Below, one piece after another: positions 7,394-15,829 of a stretch of DNA of 64,000 nucleotides. The stretch is from assembly GCF_030816915.1 (NCBI RefSeq), contig NZ_JAUSYN010000002.1:1687501-1751500 (forward strand). Reading direction: 5' to 3'. The DNA comes from Streptomyces sp. B3I8 (GTDB lineage Bacteria; Actinomycetota; Actinomycetes; Streptomycetales; Streptomycetaceae). Position 1 is the first letter of the stretch, and each line of letters begins with the position of its first letter. Position numbers and translations under genes: made by a program. The notes beneath the pieces were generated by a model, which searched no databases, was not told the DNA's origin, and saw nothing but the letters and a program-made list of their open reading frames with translations.

Positions 7394-8691
7394 CGCCGTC
7401 CCGCCTTCCCCCGTACGTCCCGTACGTCCCGTGCACCGGCCCCTGTGTCCGGCGCGTCCTTCGGCAGTCTCAGTTCCACCTCGGTGCCCTGACCGGGGAC
7501 CGAGAGCAGCTCGGCCGTGCCGCCGAGGTCGCGCAGCCGGCCCCGGATCGACTGGGCGACGCCGAGCCGGCCCTCCCCCTCGGCCTGGGCCAGCCGCCCC
7601 TCGGGGACCCCGGGGCCGTCGTCCCGTACGGTGACGACGATCTCGTCCGGTTCGTCCTCGACCAGGATCCAGGCCCGGGCCTCGTCCCCCGCGTGGAGCC
7701 GTACGTTGTCCAGCGCGGCACCGACCGCGGCGGCCACCTCGCGCGCGGCCGCCGGCGGGAGGGGCACCGGCGCGCCGGGGTCGGAGAGGGTGACCCGGGC
7801 CCCGGCGTGGGGGGCGAGGAGGGAGCGCAGGTCGACCGGCCCGTGCGGGCCTTCCCCCGCACCGCTCTCCGCGCCCGCCGCCTCGTCGGCCCCGTCGTCC
7901 GGTTCCTGCACGAGTCTGACGAACGCGCCCTCGGCCGCGTCCTCGGAAAGGCGGGAGACGGGGCTGGGGCCGCCGGTGACCAGGGAGCGCAGCGCCACCT
8001 CCTGCTCGCCGGCCATCCTCCCCAGTTCCGCCGCCTCGCCGCCCAGCGCGGTACCGCGCCGCTGCACCATGGCGAGGACCTGGAGCACGCCGTCGTGGAT
8101 GTCCCGGGCGAGCCGTTCCCGTTCGCGGTTGGCGGCCTCGATCTCCAGGGCGCGGGCGAGGGTGCGCTCGGAGGCGCGGGCGACCTCGACGACGTAACCG
8201 ATGGCGATGGCGGCGACCCAGACGAGGACGACGTTGTGCAGGGTGTCCCGGGTCGGCGCCCCGCGCTCGACCAGGTTGGCGGCGGCCACCAGCGTGGAGG
8301 CGAAGGCCGCCCAGCGCCAGCCGCCCTTGACGGCGAACGCCAGGACGGAGCCGGCGGTCCATATCGAGGGCAGGGTCGGGCCGCCCTCGACGACCCGTTG
8401 GTGGGCGTCGGCGACCGGGGTGAGCAGGATGCCGGTGAGCGCGACGGTCAGGTCGACGGCGAGGAACGGCTTGGTGCAGTGCGCCGCGCCCGCGACCTTG
8501 GGCAGGGTGGCCAGGGTCCACACGACCAGGACGGCGAAGTAACCGATGGCCACGCCGGGCCGCCGGAAGTCGCCGTACGCGCTGAGGAAGAACCCCAGGG
8601 CGTACAGCATCGTCAGGACGCGGTAGGCGGTGAGCGCGCGCCACAGAGGCTGCTCGACCGACATCCTCATGACCTTCACGCGTTTCGGCAT
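7390..8691 (-). CDS. Sensor histidine kinase (HisKA_3 type), partner of the downstream regulator
   Basis: The 433-residue product has several hydrophobic helices in residues 20-165, then a dimerisation/phosphoacceptor helix with His199 in ARDIHDGVLQVL, and a C-terminal ATPase domain (DNVRLHAGDEA, VRDDGPGVPEG, GRLGVAQSI). No extracytoplasmic sensor domain of recognisable type is present, so the signal is probably sensed within the membrane. It overlaps the response regulator by 4 bp. The start is uncertain: ATGs at 8691, 8670 and 8664 are all in frame and none has a clearly better ribosome site. Confidence 0.9.
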   Translation of the reverse strand: MPKRVKVMRMSVEQPLWRALTAYRVLTMLYALGFFLSAYGDFRRPGVAIGYFAVLVVWTLATLPKVAGAAHCTKPFLAVDLTVALTGILLTPVADAHQRVVEGGPTLPSIWTAGSVLAFAVKGGWRWAAFASTLVAAANLVERGAPTRDTLHNVVLVWVAAIAIGYVVEVARASERTLARALEIEAANRERERLARDIHDGVLQVLAMVQRRGTALGGEAAELGRMAGEQEVALRSLVTGGPSPVSRLSEDAAEGAFVRLVQEPDDGADEAAGAESGAGEGPHGPVDLRSLLAPHAGARVTLSDPGAPVPLPPAAAREVAAAVGAALDNVRLHAGDEARAWILVEDEPDEIVVTVRDDGPGVPEGRLAQAEGEGRLGVAQSIRGRLRDLGGTAELLSVPGQGTEVELRLPKDAPDTGAGARDVRDVRGKAGRR

Positions 8692-8753
8692 GTTCCCCCG
8701 CCTCTGCCGGAATCCTCGGCCGCCCGCCCCCGTGGCGGCCGGCGGCCCCGTGG

Positions 8754-9461
8754 CTACCCCTGCTTCTCGGCCTTGGCGGCCTCCGCGAGCCGCCGCTTGG
8801 CGGCCGTCGCGTAGATGTCGACGTACTCCTGGCCGGAGAGCCGCATGATCTCGTACATGACCTCGTCGGTCAGCGCCCGCAGGACGAAGCGGTCGTGCTC
8901 CATGCCCTGATAGCGGGAGAAGTCCAGCGGCCTGCCGATACGGATGCCCGGGCGCATGAGCTTGGGCACCACCTTCCCGGGCGGCTGGATCTTCTCCGTG
9001 TCGATCATCGCGACCGGGAGGACGGGCGCGCCGCCGGCCAGCGCCACGCGGGCCAGTCCGCCGGGCTTGCCCCGGTAGAGGCGGCCGTCGGGCGAGCGGG
9101 TGCCCTCCGGGTAGATGCCGAACAGTTCGCCGCGGCGCAGCACCTCGACGCCGCTGCGCACGGCCGCCTCACCGGCGCCGCGCGCGCCCGAGCGGTCGAC
9201 GGGGAGCTGGCCGGCGCTTCTGAAGAAGGCGGCGGTCATCCGTCCCTTGATACCGGGCGTGGTGAAGTACTCGGCCTTCGCGATGAAGGTGACCTTGCGG
9301 TCGAGCACCGCGGGCAGGAAGAAGGAGTCCGAGAAGGACAGATGGTTGCTGGCCAGGATCGCGGGACCGGTGGCGGGCACGTGCTCCAGGCCCTCCACCC
9401 AGGGGCGGAAGGCGAGCTTCAGCGTGCCCCCGACGGTGACCTTCATCGCGCCGTACAACAA
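8754..9461 (-). CDS. 1-acyl-sn-glycerol-3-phosphate acyltransferase-like protein (PlsC family)
   Basis: A 235-residue PlsC-domain acyltransferase for phospholipid or other acyl-ester synthesis at the membrane. The acyltransferase block I motif NHLSFSD is at 39-45 (catalytic His40 and Asp45) and the EGTRS substrate motif at 119-123. I chose the TTG at 9461: GGGAGG lies 7 nt upstream and the N-terminus then reads (M)LYGAMKVTVGG, as in relatives. An ATG-only reading would begin five codons later. A three-copy 26-bp tandem repeat occupies the region just upstream. The specific acyl acceptor is not evident. Confidence 0.85.
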   Translation of the reverse strand: MLYGAMKVTVGGTLKLAFRPWVEGLEHVPATGPAILASNHLSFSDSFFLPAVLDRKVTFIAKAEYFTTPGIKGRMTAAFFRSAGQLPVDRSGARGAGEAAVRSGVEVLRRGELFGIYPEGTRSPDGRLYRGKPGGLARVALAGGAPVLPVAMIDTEKIQPPGKVVPKLMRPGIRIGRPLDFSRYQGMEHDRFVLRALTDEVMYEIMRLSGQEYVDIYATAAKRRLAEAAKAEKQG

Positions 9462-9498
9462 CCGAGTGCCTCCCGATGTCCTCGAACAGACCATAAAC

Positions 9499-9576
9499 GA
9501 TGTCCCCGGACATGACGGCGGGGCGATGTCCCCGGACATGACGGTGGCACGACGCCCCCGGACATGACGGTGGGGC
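9499..9576. repeat. Three tandem 26-bp repeats upstream of the PlsC-like gene
   Basis: Copies begin at 9499, 9525 and 9551. The shared core is ATGTCCCCGGACATGACGG in the first two; the third has ACGCCCCCGGACATGACGG. Each of the first two cores holds the inverted repeat ATGTCC-CC-GGACAT. The array ends 38 bp upstream of the TTG start, placing it in the promoter or 5' leader. It could be a cooperative operator; that is inference. Confidence 0.85.
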
Positions 9577-9613
9577 GGCACCCGGCCGCCCCACCGCACT
9601 GTCGCGCGTCGGC

Positions 9614-11113
9614 TCAGCGCAGGAACGCCCCGAAGTGGGCCTTCGTGGCGGGCGCCGAGAGGTCACCGGCGCCGAACGAGACGGACGACGTGGCGGTCAG
9701 GCCGTTCGCCGTACCGGGCAGCACCCACACCGAGCCCTTCTCGGCGTTCTCGGCGGTGGACCCGGCGGCGAGGTCGAGGTGTCCGTCGCCGTCGACGTCC
9801 AGGAGCGCGCTGCTCACGCCGAACCGGTCGCCGGCCTCGGCGGCCCCGGGCACCCCGGCGGTGTTCTGGTGGAACGTCTGGGCGCCGGCGCCCGTCACGC
9901 CGGAGGCGCTGCCGGGCACGAGGGCGACCGAGCCGGCGTCCTCTATGTCGCCGACGTCCTCGCCGGGCAGGCCGAGCGCGATGTCGGCGTACCCGTCGCC
10001 CGTGACGTCGCCGACCGACACCGTGGTGCCGATCCCGTCGCCCTCCTCCTCGGCTCCGGGGAAGCCGGGCAGGCTCTGGTCGAAGGACTGCACGTGGTCC
10101 TCGGAGAGGCCGGAGGCCGAGCCGAAGGCGATGCGGACCTTGTCGTTCCAGCCGTCGCGGCCGACGACCACGTCGTCGTAGCCGTCGTTGTTGACGTCTC
10201 CGATGCCGGTGCCCGTCTCGTGGCCGGTGTCCTCCCCGGGCACCCAGCCGCGGGTGAAGCCGGAGGCGCCGCCGCCGAGCAGCAGCCGGTTGCCCCAGAC
10301 GCCGTCGCCGCCGTAGACCCACTGGACGATGTCGTCCTTGCCGTCCCCGTTGACGTCACCGACCTGGCCGGAGTCGATGGGGCCGGTGATCGAGGAGGCG
10401 CCGTCCTCGCAGCCGCCGTTGGTGGCGCAGGACGCGTCGTCCGCCCCGTAGCCCCACCACAGGGACTTGTTCAGGAGGGGCAGGACGGCGGTGGGCTTGC
10501 CGGCCCGGGAGACGGGGCCCTTCCACAGGGCGGCCGGGGCGCCCTCGGGGTCGTCGCCGCCGAGGGACTGGGCGGAGAAGAGGGCGAGGTCGGTCTTCCC
10601 GTCGCCGTCGAAGTCGCCGGCCTGCGGGGCGGACCCGTAGCCGGCCAGGGCCGTGCCGCCGGTGAGCCCGGACGCGGAGCCCCACAGGACGACGGAGCCG
10701 GCCTTGCCGCCGGCGATCACCAGGTCGCTGAAGCCGTCGCCGTCCAGGTCGCCCTTGCTGAAGGTGGAGCCGAAGCGCTGGCCCGCGGTGGCGGAGCCGG
10801 GGACGCCGCTGGTGGAGCGGCTGATCACCTTCTTGTCGGTGAGGGAGACGCCGTCGGCGGAACCGTAGGTGACGGCCACGTAGCCGGCCTTGGCCGCGTC
10901 GGAGACCGTGGCGTCGGGGGCGCCCACGACCAGGTCGGCGTATCCGTCGCCGTTGAAGTCGTTCTGCGCGGCGGCCCCGGCCGGGGTGGCCGGGGCCGCC
11001 TGCGCGGAGCCGGCGGACAGGGCCACGGCGCCGAGTCCCGCGGCGAGCAGCGCGGCGGCGGCCAGGGGCGCGGTGAGACGCGCGGTAAGGGTTCGGCGGA
11101 GCGGTCGGGTCAT
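9614..11113 (-). CDS. Secreted FG-GAP/integrin-alpha-like repeat protein
   Basis: A 499-residue exported protein. A twin-Arg-like basic start (MTRPLRRTLTARL), a hydrophobic alanine-rich core and an AQAAPATP cleavage region form the signal peptide. The mature part is a run of about seven FG-GAP repeats, each with a calcium-binding loop of the DxDGDGxxDL type (NDFNGDGYADLVVGAP, GDLDGDGFSDL, GDFDGDGKTDL, GDVNGDGKDD, GDVNNDGYDD, GDVTGDGYAD, LDVDGDGHLDL), predicting a beta-propeller. No catalytic domain is seen. I chose the ATG at 11113, with GAAAGG upstream. Likely roles are extracellular binding or adhesion; the ligand is unknown. It is divergent from the esterase gene. Confidence 0.85.
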   Translation of the reverse strand: MTRPLRRTLTARLTAPLAAAALLAAGLGAVALSAGSAQAAPATPAGAAAQNDFNGDGYADLVVGAPDATVSDAAKAGYVAVTYGSADGVSLTDKKVISRSTSGVPGSATAGQRFGSTFSKGDLDGDGFSDLVIAGGKAGSVVLWGSASGLTGGTALAGYGSAPQAGDFDGDGKTDLALFSAQSLGGDDPEGAPAALWKGPVSRAGKPTAVLPLLNKSLWWGYGADDASCATNGGCEDGASSITGPIDSGQVGDVNGDGKDDIVQWVYGGDGVWGNRLLLGGGASGFTRGWVPGEDTGHETGTGIGDVNNDGYDDVVVGRDGWNDKVRIAFGSASGLSEDHVQSFDQSLPGFPGAEEEGDGIGTTVSVGDVTGDGYADIALGLPGEDVGDIEDAGSVALVPGSASGVTGAGAQTFHQNTAGVPGAAEAGDRFGVSSALLDVDGDGHLDLAAGSTAENAEKGSVWVLPGTANGLTATSSVSFGAGDLSAPATKAHFGAFLR

Positions 11114-11507
11114 GTGGGGGAGCCTTTCGGATCGGTCGGTTCCGGGACGCGGAATGCCGCGTTCAGTGAGTTCGACGTGATCCGGGGGCCATGAGTTGTA
11201 CATGCGAATGTCATGGCTCGGTAACTGTGCCCGGCGCGGGGGTGCCCCCAAGTCCACTCCGCGAAGGGCGAGTTCGGGACGGGGCGGACGCGGGTGGGAC
11301 GTCCGTGCGGATCTGCGCCGCGCCCGGCGCGGCCTGCGGCCGCAGGGCCCGACGGCCCTGGTCGGTGTCAGTGCGGTCGCGTACGGTGAAGTACGCCGTC
11401 CGACCGCGACCGTCGATCACCGAACGGCCGGTCGTCGGTTTCCGTACTGCTGAGCACAGGCATCACCACTGGGCGCGGTGTTCACCAGCGAGCACAGTCC
11501 TTCCCGC
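11114..11507. other. Divergent intergenic region with an operator-like inverted repeat
   Basis: About 400 bp (476 bp with the adjoining tandem repeat) separate the divergent FG-GAP and esterase genes and must hold both promoters. The notable structure is an inverted repeat with arms CGGTCGCG at 11374-11381 and CGCGACCG at 11405-11412. No gene is supported here. Confidence 0.5.
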
Positions 11508-11575
11508 AGTACCGACCACTCCGCCGTACCGACTACTCCGCCGTACCGACTACTCCGCCGTACCGACTACTGACG
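11508..11575. repeat. Four tandem 17-bp repeats just upstream of the esterase gene
   Basis: The unit CGTACCGACTACTCCGC occurs twice exactly at 11525 and 11542. A divergent copy precedes it at 11508, and a copy altered in its last bases follows at 11559. The array ends 14 bp before the GTG start and 2-3 bp before its Shine-Dalgarno, so it would be part of the mRNA leader or the core promoter. The period is not a multiple of 3, so it is not coding. Confidence 0.85.
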
Positions 11576-11589
11576 AACAGGAGACCGAC

Positions 11590-12396
11590 GTGCCGGTCCT
11601 CCCTGGAGCCGAACCGTACCGCCACGAGGGCGGTCCGGTCGGTGTGCTGCTGTGCCATGGCTTCACCGGTTCCCCGCAGTCGCTGCGCCCCTGGGCGGAG
11701 CATCTGGCGCGGCGGCATCTGACCGTCTCCCTGCCGCTGCTGCCCGGGCACGGCACCCGTTGGCAGGACATGCAGCTCACCGGCTGGCCGGACTGGTACG
11801 CCGAGGTCGACCGCGAGCTGCGGGTACTGCGGGAGCGGTGCGCGCACGTCTTCGTCCTCGGCCTGTCGATGGGCGGGGCGCTGGCGCTGCGGCTCGCCGC
11901 GAAGCACGGGGACGCGGTGACCGGGGTCGTGGCCGTCAACCCCGCCAACAAGGTGCACGGGCTCGCCGCGCACGCCCTGCCGGTGGTCCGGCACCTGGTG
12001 CCGAGCACCCGGGGGATCGTCAGCGACATCGCGAAGGAGGGCGGCGAGGAGGTCGGGTACGGCAGGGTGCCGCTGCACGCGGCGCATTCCCTGCGCTCCT
12101 TCCTGCGCCGGGTGGACGGCGAGCTGCCACAGGTCACACAACCGCTGCTGCTGATGCGCAGCACGCGGGACCACGTGGTGCCGGCCGCCGACTCCGCGCG
12201 GGTGCTGAGCCGGGTGTCGTCGACCGACGTCACCGAGATCCTGCTGGAACAGAGCTACCACGTGGCGACGTTGGACCATGACGCGGACCGGATCTTCGAG
12301 GAGACCCACGCGTTCATCGGCCGTCTCACGCCCGAGTCCGCGCCCGCACCCGGGGAGGGGCACGACCACGAGGAAGGGACGGCCGTAGGTGGCTGA
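11590..12396 (+). CDS. Carboxylesterase / monoacylglycerol-lipase-like alpha/beta hydrolase
   Basis: A 268-residue alpha/beta hydrolase of the small carboxylesterase (Est30/monoacylglycerol lipase) type. The oxyanion motif HGFTGSP is at 23-29, nucleophile Ser93 lies in GLSMGG, and the acid and base of the triad are probably Asp194 (STRDHVVP) and His224 (SYHVAT). No signal peptide is seen, so it is cytosolic and should cleave short or medium acyl esters. The GTG at 11590 has AGGAG 7 nt upstream. The stop overlaps the next gene's start by 8 bp, so the two are co-translated. Confidence 0.87.
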   Translation: MPVLPGAEPYRHEGGPVGVLLCHGFTGSPQSLRPWAEHLARRHLTVSLPLLPGHGTRWQDMQLTGWPDWYAEVDRELRVLRERCAHVFVLGLSMGGALALRLAAKHGDAVTGVVAVNPANKVHGLAAHALPVVRHLVPSTRGIVSDIAKEGGEEVGYGRVPLHAAHSLRSFLRRVDGELPQVTQPLLLMRSTRDHVVPAADSARVLSRVSSTDVTEILLEQSYHVATLDHDADRIFEETHAFIGRLTPESAPAPGEGHDHEEGTAVGG

Positions 12397-13222
12397 GCAC
12401 GACTCCGACCACGAGCCGGAGGAGCGAGGGCTCCCCCTCGACGAGGACGCCGCGTGGGCGGCGATCGTCGCGGGGTACGGCGAGGAACCGCCGGACCCGC
12501 CCGGCGCGAAACCGTTCAAACCGTTCCGGCCGGTGAGACCGGTCCGCCCGGTGGAGGACGTGTCCCTGCCGGAGCCGCCGGGAGCGGCGGCCGGACCGGG
12601 AGCGGCGGAGGGACCCGGCGCGGCCGGGACTCCCGGTGGAGACACGACGGCGGGCGGCGGAACCGGAACCTTGGGTGACGCCACGGGGTCCGGCGGACCC
12701 GCGGGCGCGGTCACGGGACCCGGCGGGATCGGCTCTCCCGGCCGGGCCGGAGGGCAGGGCGCGGTCGGTATCCCCGGCGACTCCGGTCCCGCGGCCGTAC
12801 CGGGTGCGGGGGACGCGCCCGGCTCGTCCGGCGCCGACGCCCCCTCGGCGGGGGACGGCGGGCCGCCGCGTACGGGGCGGCCCGGCGGGGCGCTGGGCGG
12901 TTCGATCTCGTTCGCGCCCGGTGTCGGGCCGCGGGACTACTCCCCGCCGAGCGGGCCCCGTGGGGACGACGACGAGGGGCACTTCGTGCCTCCGGAGCCG
13001 CCGCCGCTGCCCGCCTCCGACACCACGGCCAGGTTCGCCTGGCTCGGCGCGGTCGGCGGTCCGATCCTGCTCCTGCTCGCCGTCCTGCTCGGCTGGGACA
13101 TGACCTGGTGGCTCACCACCGCCTGTATCGGCGGGTTCCTCGGCGGCTGCGCCACCCTCGTGGTGCGCATGCACCCGGGCGACGAGGACGACGACGACCC
13201 CGGCCGGGGCGCGGTGGTCTGA
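12389..13222 (+). CDS. Pro/Gly-rich hypothetical protein with two C-terminal membrane helices
   Basis: A 277-residue protein of unknown function. Residues 1-210 are low-complexity (Asp/Glu-rich start, then Pro-, Gly- and Ala-rich), apparently disordered and cytosolic. Two hydrophobic helices follow (FAWLGAVGGPILLLLAVLLG and a segment ending ACIGGFLGGCATLVV), then a short acidic tail. The GTG at 12389 sits behind AGGAAGGG and overlaps the upstream esterase. Such proteins are common next to this esterase in streptomycetes as far as I recall. No function can be assigned. Confidence 0.8.
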   Translation: MAEHDSDHEPEERGLPLDEDAAWAAIVAGYGEEPPDPPGAKPFKPFRPVRPVRPVEDVSLPEPPGAAAGPGAAEGPGAAGTPGGDTTAGGGTGTLGDATGSGGPAGAVTGPGGIGSPGRAGGQGAVGIPGDSGPAAVPGAGDAPGSSGADAPSAGDGGPPRTGRPGGALGGSISFAPGVGPRDYSPPSGPRGDDDEGHFVPPEPPPLPASDTTARFAWLGAVGGPILLLLAVLLGWDMTWWLTTACIGGFLGGCATLVVRMHPGDEDDDDPGRGAVV

Positions 13223-13268
13223 CGACGGGGCGGCCTCCGCGGACGACGGGCGGCCCCCGTGCCGGGGC

Positions 13269-14027
13269 TCAGCCGGTGGGCGGAAGCCTCAGGGCGGCGA
13301 GGACCGGAAGGTGGTCGCTGGCCGCCTTCAGGTCCCGTGCCCTCACGCCCGGGTGACCGAACGGGACGCCGCAGCCGAGGATCTCCACGCCCTTGGTGGC
13401 GAAGAGCGCGTCGATACGGCGGTGCGGGTCGGTGCGGGTCCAGGTGTGCTCCTCGCCCCACGGCGCGGCGGTCCGGCAGTCCCGCAGGTCGGCCGCGATC
13501 CGGCCGAAGGTACGGCCGGTGGGGGGCTCGTTGAGGTCGCCGCCGGCCAGGACGTGCGGGGTGCCGAGGGCGGCGACCCGGTCGAGGAGCAGGCCGCCCT
13601 GCTGGTGACGCTCCTGCTCCTGGAGCGAGAGGTGGCAGCTCAGGACGCCGAGGCGGGCGCCGCCGAAGCGGACGACCGCGGTGGCGAAGCCGCGCCGGTG
13701 CTGTCCGGGGGTGAGCGGCAGCAGGACGTCCTCGGTGCGCTCGACGGTGGCACGCAGGGAGCACAGCAGGGCGGGCCCCGCGGCGGTGCCGCCGCCGGAG
13801 AGCATGACGAGCCCGGAGGCCGCGGCGAGGCGGGCCAGTTTCTTGCGCCAGCGGAAGAAGCGGGGGGCCTCCTGGAGGAGGACGAGGTCCGGGGCGCAGG
13901 CGGTGAGGACGCGGGCGAGAGCGTCGGTGTCGTCCTTGAGGGAGCGCACGTTGTAGCTGAGGGCACGGATGACGGCGGTGCCGTCGGGCTCCGTGCGGGA
14001 GGTGGCCAGCGGGGCTGTGGTCGGCAT
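13269..14027 (-). CDS. Endonuclease/exonuclease/phosphatase (EEP) family protein
   Basis: The 252-residue product shows EEP (DNase I-like) motifs in order: SYNVRSL near the N-terminus, LLQEAP with the metal-binding Glu, LSCHLS, AGGDLNEPP with the catalytic Asp/Asn, and SDHLPVLA at the C-terminus with the Asp-His pair. The family hydrolyses phosphodiester or phosphomonoester bonds in nucleic acids, inositol phosphates or lipids; the substrate is not predictable here. There is no signal peptide. I chose ATG 14027 (MPTTAPLATS) over an in-frame TTG three codons earlier. TATCTT ends 7 nt before that ATG, suggesting a leaderless transcript. Confidence 0.85.
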   Translation of the reverse strand: MPTTAPLATSRTEPDGTAVIRALSYNVRSLKDDTDALARVLTACAPDLVLLQEAPRFFRWRKKLARLAAASGLVMLSGGGTAAGPALLCSLRATVERTEDVLLPLTPGQHRRGFATAVVRFGGARLGVLSCHLSLQEQERHQQGGLLLDRVAALGTPHVLAGGDLNEPPTGRTFGRIAADLRDCRTAAPWGEEHTWTRTDPHRRIDALFATKGVEILGCGVPFGHPGVRARDLKAASDHLPVLAALRLPPTG

Positions 14028-14078
14028 GGTGATCAAGATACGCCGCGGGTTCGCCGCCCTGCTCCCGCCGGAAACGTT

Positions 14079-14142
14079 CTCGCCCCCGCCGCCCCTGCCC
14101 TCCCCCGAACCGGGCCGGGAGGACAGGGGCGGCGGGGGCGAG
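14079..14142. terminator. 19-bp inverted repeat terminator between glkA and the EEP gene
   Basis: CTCGCCCCCGCCGCCCCTG at 14079-14097 is exactly complementary to 14124-14142, with a 26-nt spacer that itself contains CCCTCCC/GGGAGG pairing. It starts 21 nt beyond the glkA stop codon. The arm sequence belongs to the dispersed CCCCCGCCGCCCCTG family found at other gene ends here. Confidence 0.75.
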
Positions 14143-14162
14143 GTGGCCCTGCCGCCGCTCCG

Positions 14163-15116
14163 TCACATGACGGGGTCGGGCTCCCTGGCGAGGTCGGCCG
14201 CGCCGACGAGGCCCGCCTTGTTGCCGAGTTGGGCGGCGATCACGTCGGCGACCGGACGCCAGTTGCCGCCGACCAGCCAGCGCTTGTAGGACTTGCGGAT
14301 CGGGTCGAGGACCAGGTCGCCCTCGTCCGAGAGTCCGCCGCCCACGATGAACGCCGACGGGTCGAACAGCGAGGCCAGGTCGGCGAGGCCCGCGCCCACC
14401 CAGCGGGCCAGCTCACGGTAGGAGTCCACCGCCACCGGGCAGCCCTGCCGCGCGGCCATCGAGACGTGCTTGCCCTCGATGCCGTCGGGCGTTCCGTCGC
14501 CGAGCGCGAGCAGGATGTCCGCGCGCTCCGGCGTCGCGTTGGCCCGCTGCTTCGCGTACCGCACGAGCGCCCGCCCGGAGGCGTACTGCTCCCAGCAGCC
14601 CTGGCTGCCGCAGCCGCACAGCAGCCCGTCCGGCACCATGCGGATGTGGCCGAACTCGGCGGCCACCCCGAAGTGCCCGCGGCGCAGCTTGTTGCCGATG
14701 ATGATGCCGCCGCCGAGCCCGGTGCCGAGCGTGATGCAGATGACGTTGCGGTGACCCGCACCCGCGCCGAACTTGTACTCGCCCCAGGCCGCCGCGTTCG
14801 CGTCGTTCTCCACGACGACCGGCAGCCCGACCCGGGCCTCGACCTTCTCCTTGAGCGGCTCCTGCCGCCAGTCGATGTTCGGCGCGAAGTAGACCGTCGA
14901 CCGCTGCCGGTTGACGTAACCGGCGGCGCCGATGCCCACGCCGACGATCTCGTGCCCGGCCCGCGCGCCCTCGACCGAGGCGGCGATGGCGTCCACGATG
15001 GCCTCGGGCGTGGTGGGGGTCGGCACCTTGAAGGTGGAAAGGATGTTGCCTTTCTCATCGACCACGCCGGCCGCGATCTTCGTGCCGCCGATGTCGACGC
15101 CGATGGTGAGTCCCAT
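14163..15116 (-). CDS. glkA: Glucokinase (ROK family)
   Basis: A 317-residue ROK-family glucokinase phosphorylating glucose with ATP. Visible motifs are DIGGTK at 8-13, catalytic Asp105 in VVENDANAAAWGE, the glycine-rich LGTGLGGG, EFGHIR with zinc-ligand His157, and the ROK zinc motif C167-x-C169-x4-C174. Length and sequence match streptomycete GlkA, which also mediates glucose repression of many catabolic genes by a route separate from its catalysis. A GAGGGA ribosome site precedes the ATG. The SCO2127-like gene lies 55 bp upstream in the same direction. A strong terminator follows. Confidence 0.95.
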   Translation of the reverse strand: MGLTIGVDIGGTKIAAGVVDEKGNILSTFKVPTPTTPEAIVDAIAASVEGARAGHEIVGVGIGAAGYVNRQRSTVYFAPNIDWRQEPLKEKVEARVGLPVVVENDANAAAWGEYKFGAGAGHRNVICITLGTGLGGGIIIGNKLRRGHFGVAAEFGHIRMVPDGLLCGCGSQGCWEQYASGRALVRYAKQRANATPERADILLALGDGTPDGIEGKHVSMAARQGCPVAVDSYRELARWVGAGLADLASLFDPSAFIVGGGLSDEGDLVLDPIRKSYKRWLVGGNWRPVADVIAAQLGNKAGLVGAADLAREPDPVM

Positions 15117-15171
15117 GAATCCCTCAGTTCCGGTCGAGCCCCGCTATGGTCAACCGTACCCGAGGGCGGTG

Positions 15172-15795
15172 TCACTCCACGTCGATGTGGACCGTGGGGC
15201 CGGGCCCCTCGTCGTCGTTCCCGGGGTCCTTCCGGACGTCCTTTCGGGGGTTCGCGCCCTGGTCACGGGCGGTCCAACGGCTCTCCTGGGCCTGCACGGC
15301 GCTGCGGTAGGCGGCGAGCAGCTCGGTGCCGGCGGCGGCGAGGTGGTCGAAGACATCGGGGTTGCGCTCGATGACCGGTTCCACCACCGCCCGCGCCTGC
15401 CGCACCACCTGGTTGACCATCTGCTGGGCCGCGCCGGAGGCGGCGGCGCCGAGCAGCGGCGACTGGAGGCCGGACAGTCTGTCGGCGACGGTGTCGAGGA
15501 GACGGCGCAGTTCGTCCGCGGCCGATCCGGGCGGCGCGCCGTACTGGGCCCTGCGGCGGGCCTTCTCCTCGGCGAGGTCCTCGGCGGCGGCGGTGGCCCA
15601 GGCATCGGGATCGGGGGCGGTCGCCCGCGGGCGGCCCGTGTCACCGTCCGCGGCCGGCTTCGGGGCCGGCTCCGCCACCGGCTTCGCGGCCGCCGGCTCA
15701 CGGTCCGGTTCCGAGTGCGCCTGCGCCGCTTCCCGGGCGGCCTCGTCGGCGCCATCGGCGCCATCGGCGTCGGGGTGGGGGCGCTCTTCGCTCAT
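15172..15795 (-). CDS. DUF5304-type protein upstream of glkA (SCO2127-like)
   Basis: A 207-residue soluble protein: an acidic, alanine-rich low-complexity N-terminus (residues 1-75) and a C-terminal part with helical segments (PGSAADELRRLLDTVADRLS, then MVNQVVRQARAVVEP). It has no enzyme motif. Its place directly upstream of glkA matches SCO2127 of S. coelicolor, which has been reported to stimulate glkA expression and restore glucose sensitivity; I infer the same role here from position and length. A CAGGAG ribosome site precedes the ATG. It may share a transcript with glkA. Confidence 0.8.
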   Translation of the reverse strand: MSEERPHPDADGADGADEAAREAAQAHSEPDREPAAAKPVAEPAPKPAADGDTGRPRATAPDPDAWATAAAEDLAEEKARRRAQYGAPPGSAADELRRLLDTVADRLSGLQSPLLGAAASGAAQQMVNQVVRQARAVVEPVIERNPDVFDHLAAAGTELLAAYRSAVQAQESRWTARDQGANPRKDVRKDPGNDDEGPGPTVHIDVE

Positions 15796-15829
15796 GGCGG
15801 GCTCCTGACTGCGTCTCGTCCCTTCGACG

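Noticed and set aside
6653..8644. A 663-residue kinase-regulator fusion
   Set aside because: The N-terminal part is a shadow frame of the kinase; the regulator starts at the ATG overlapping the kinase stop.
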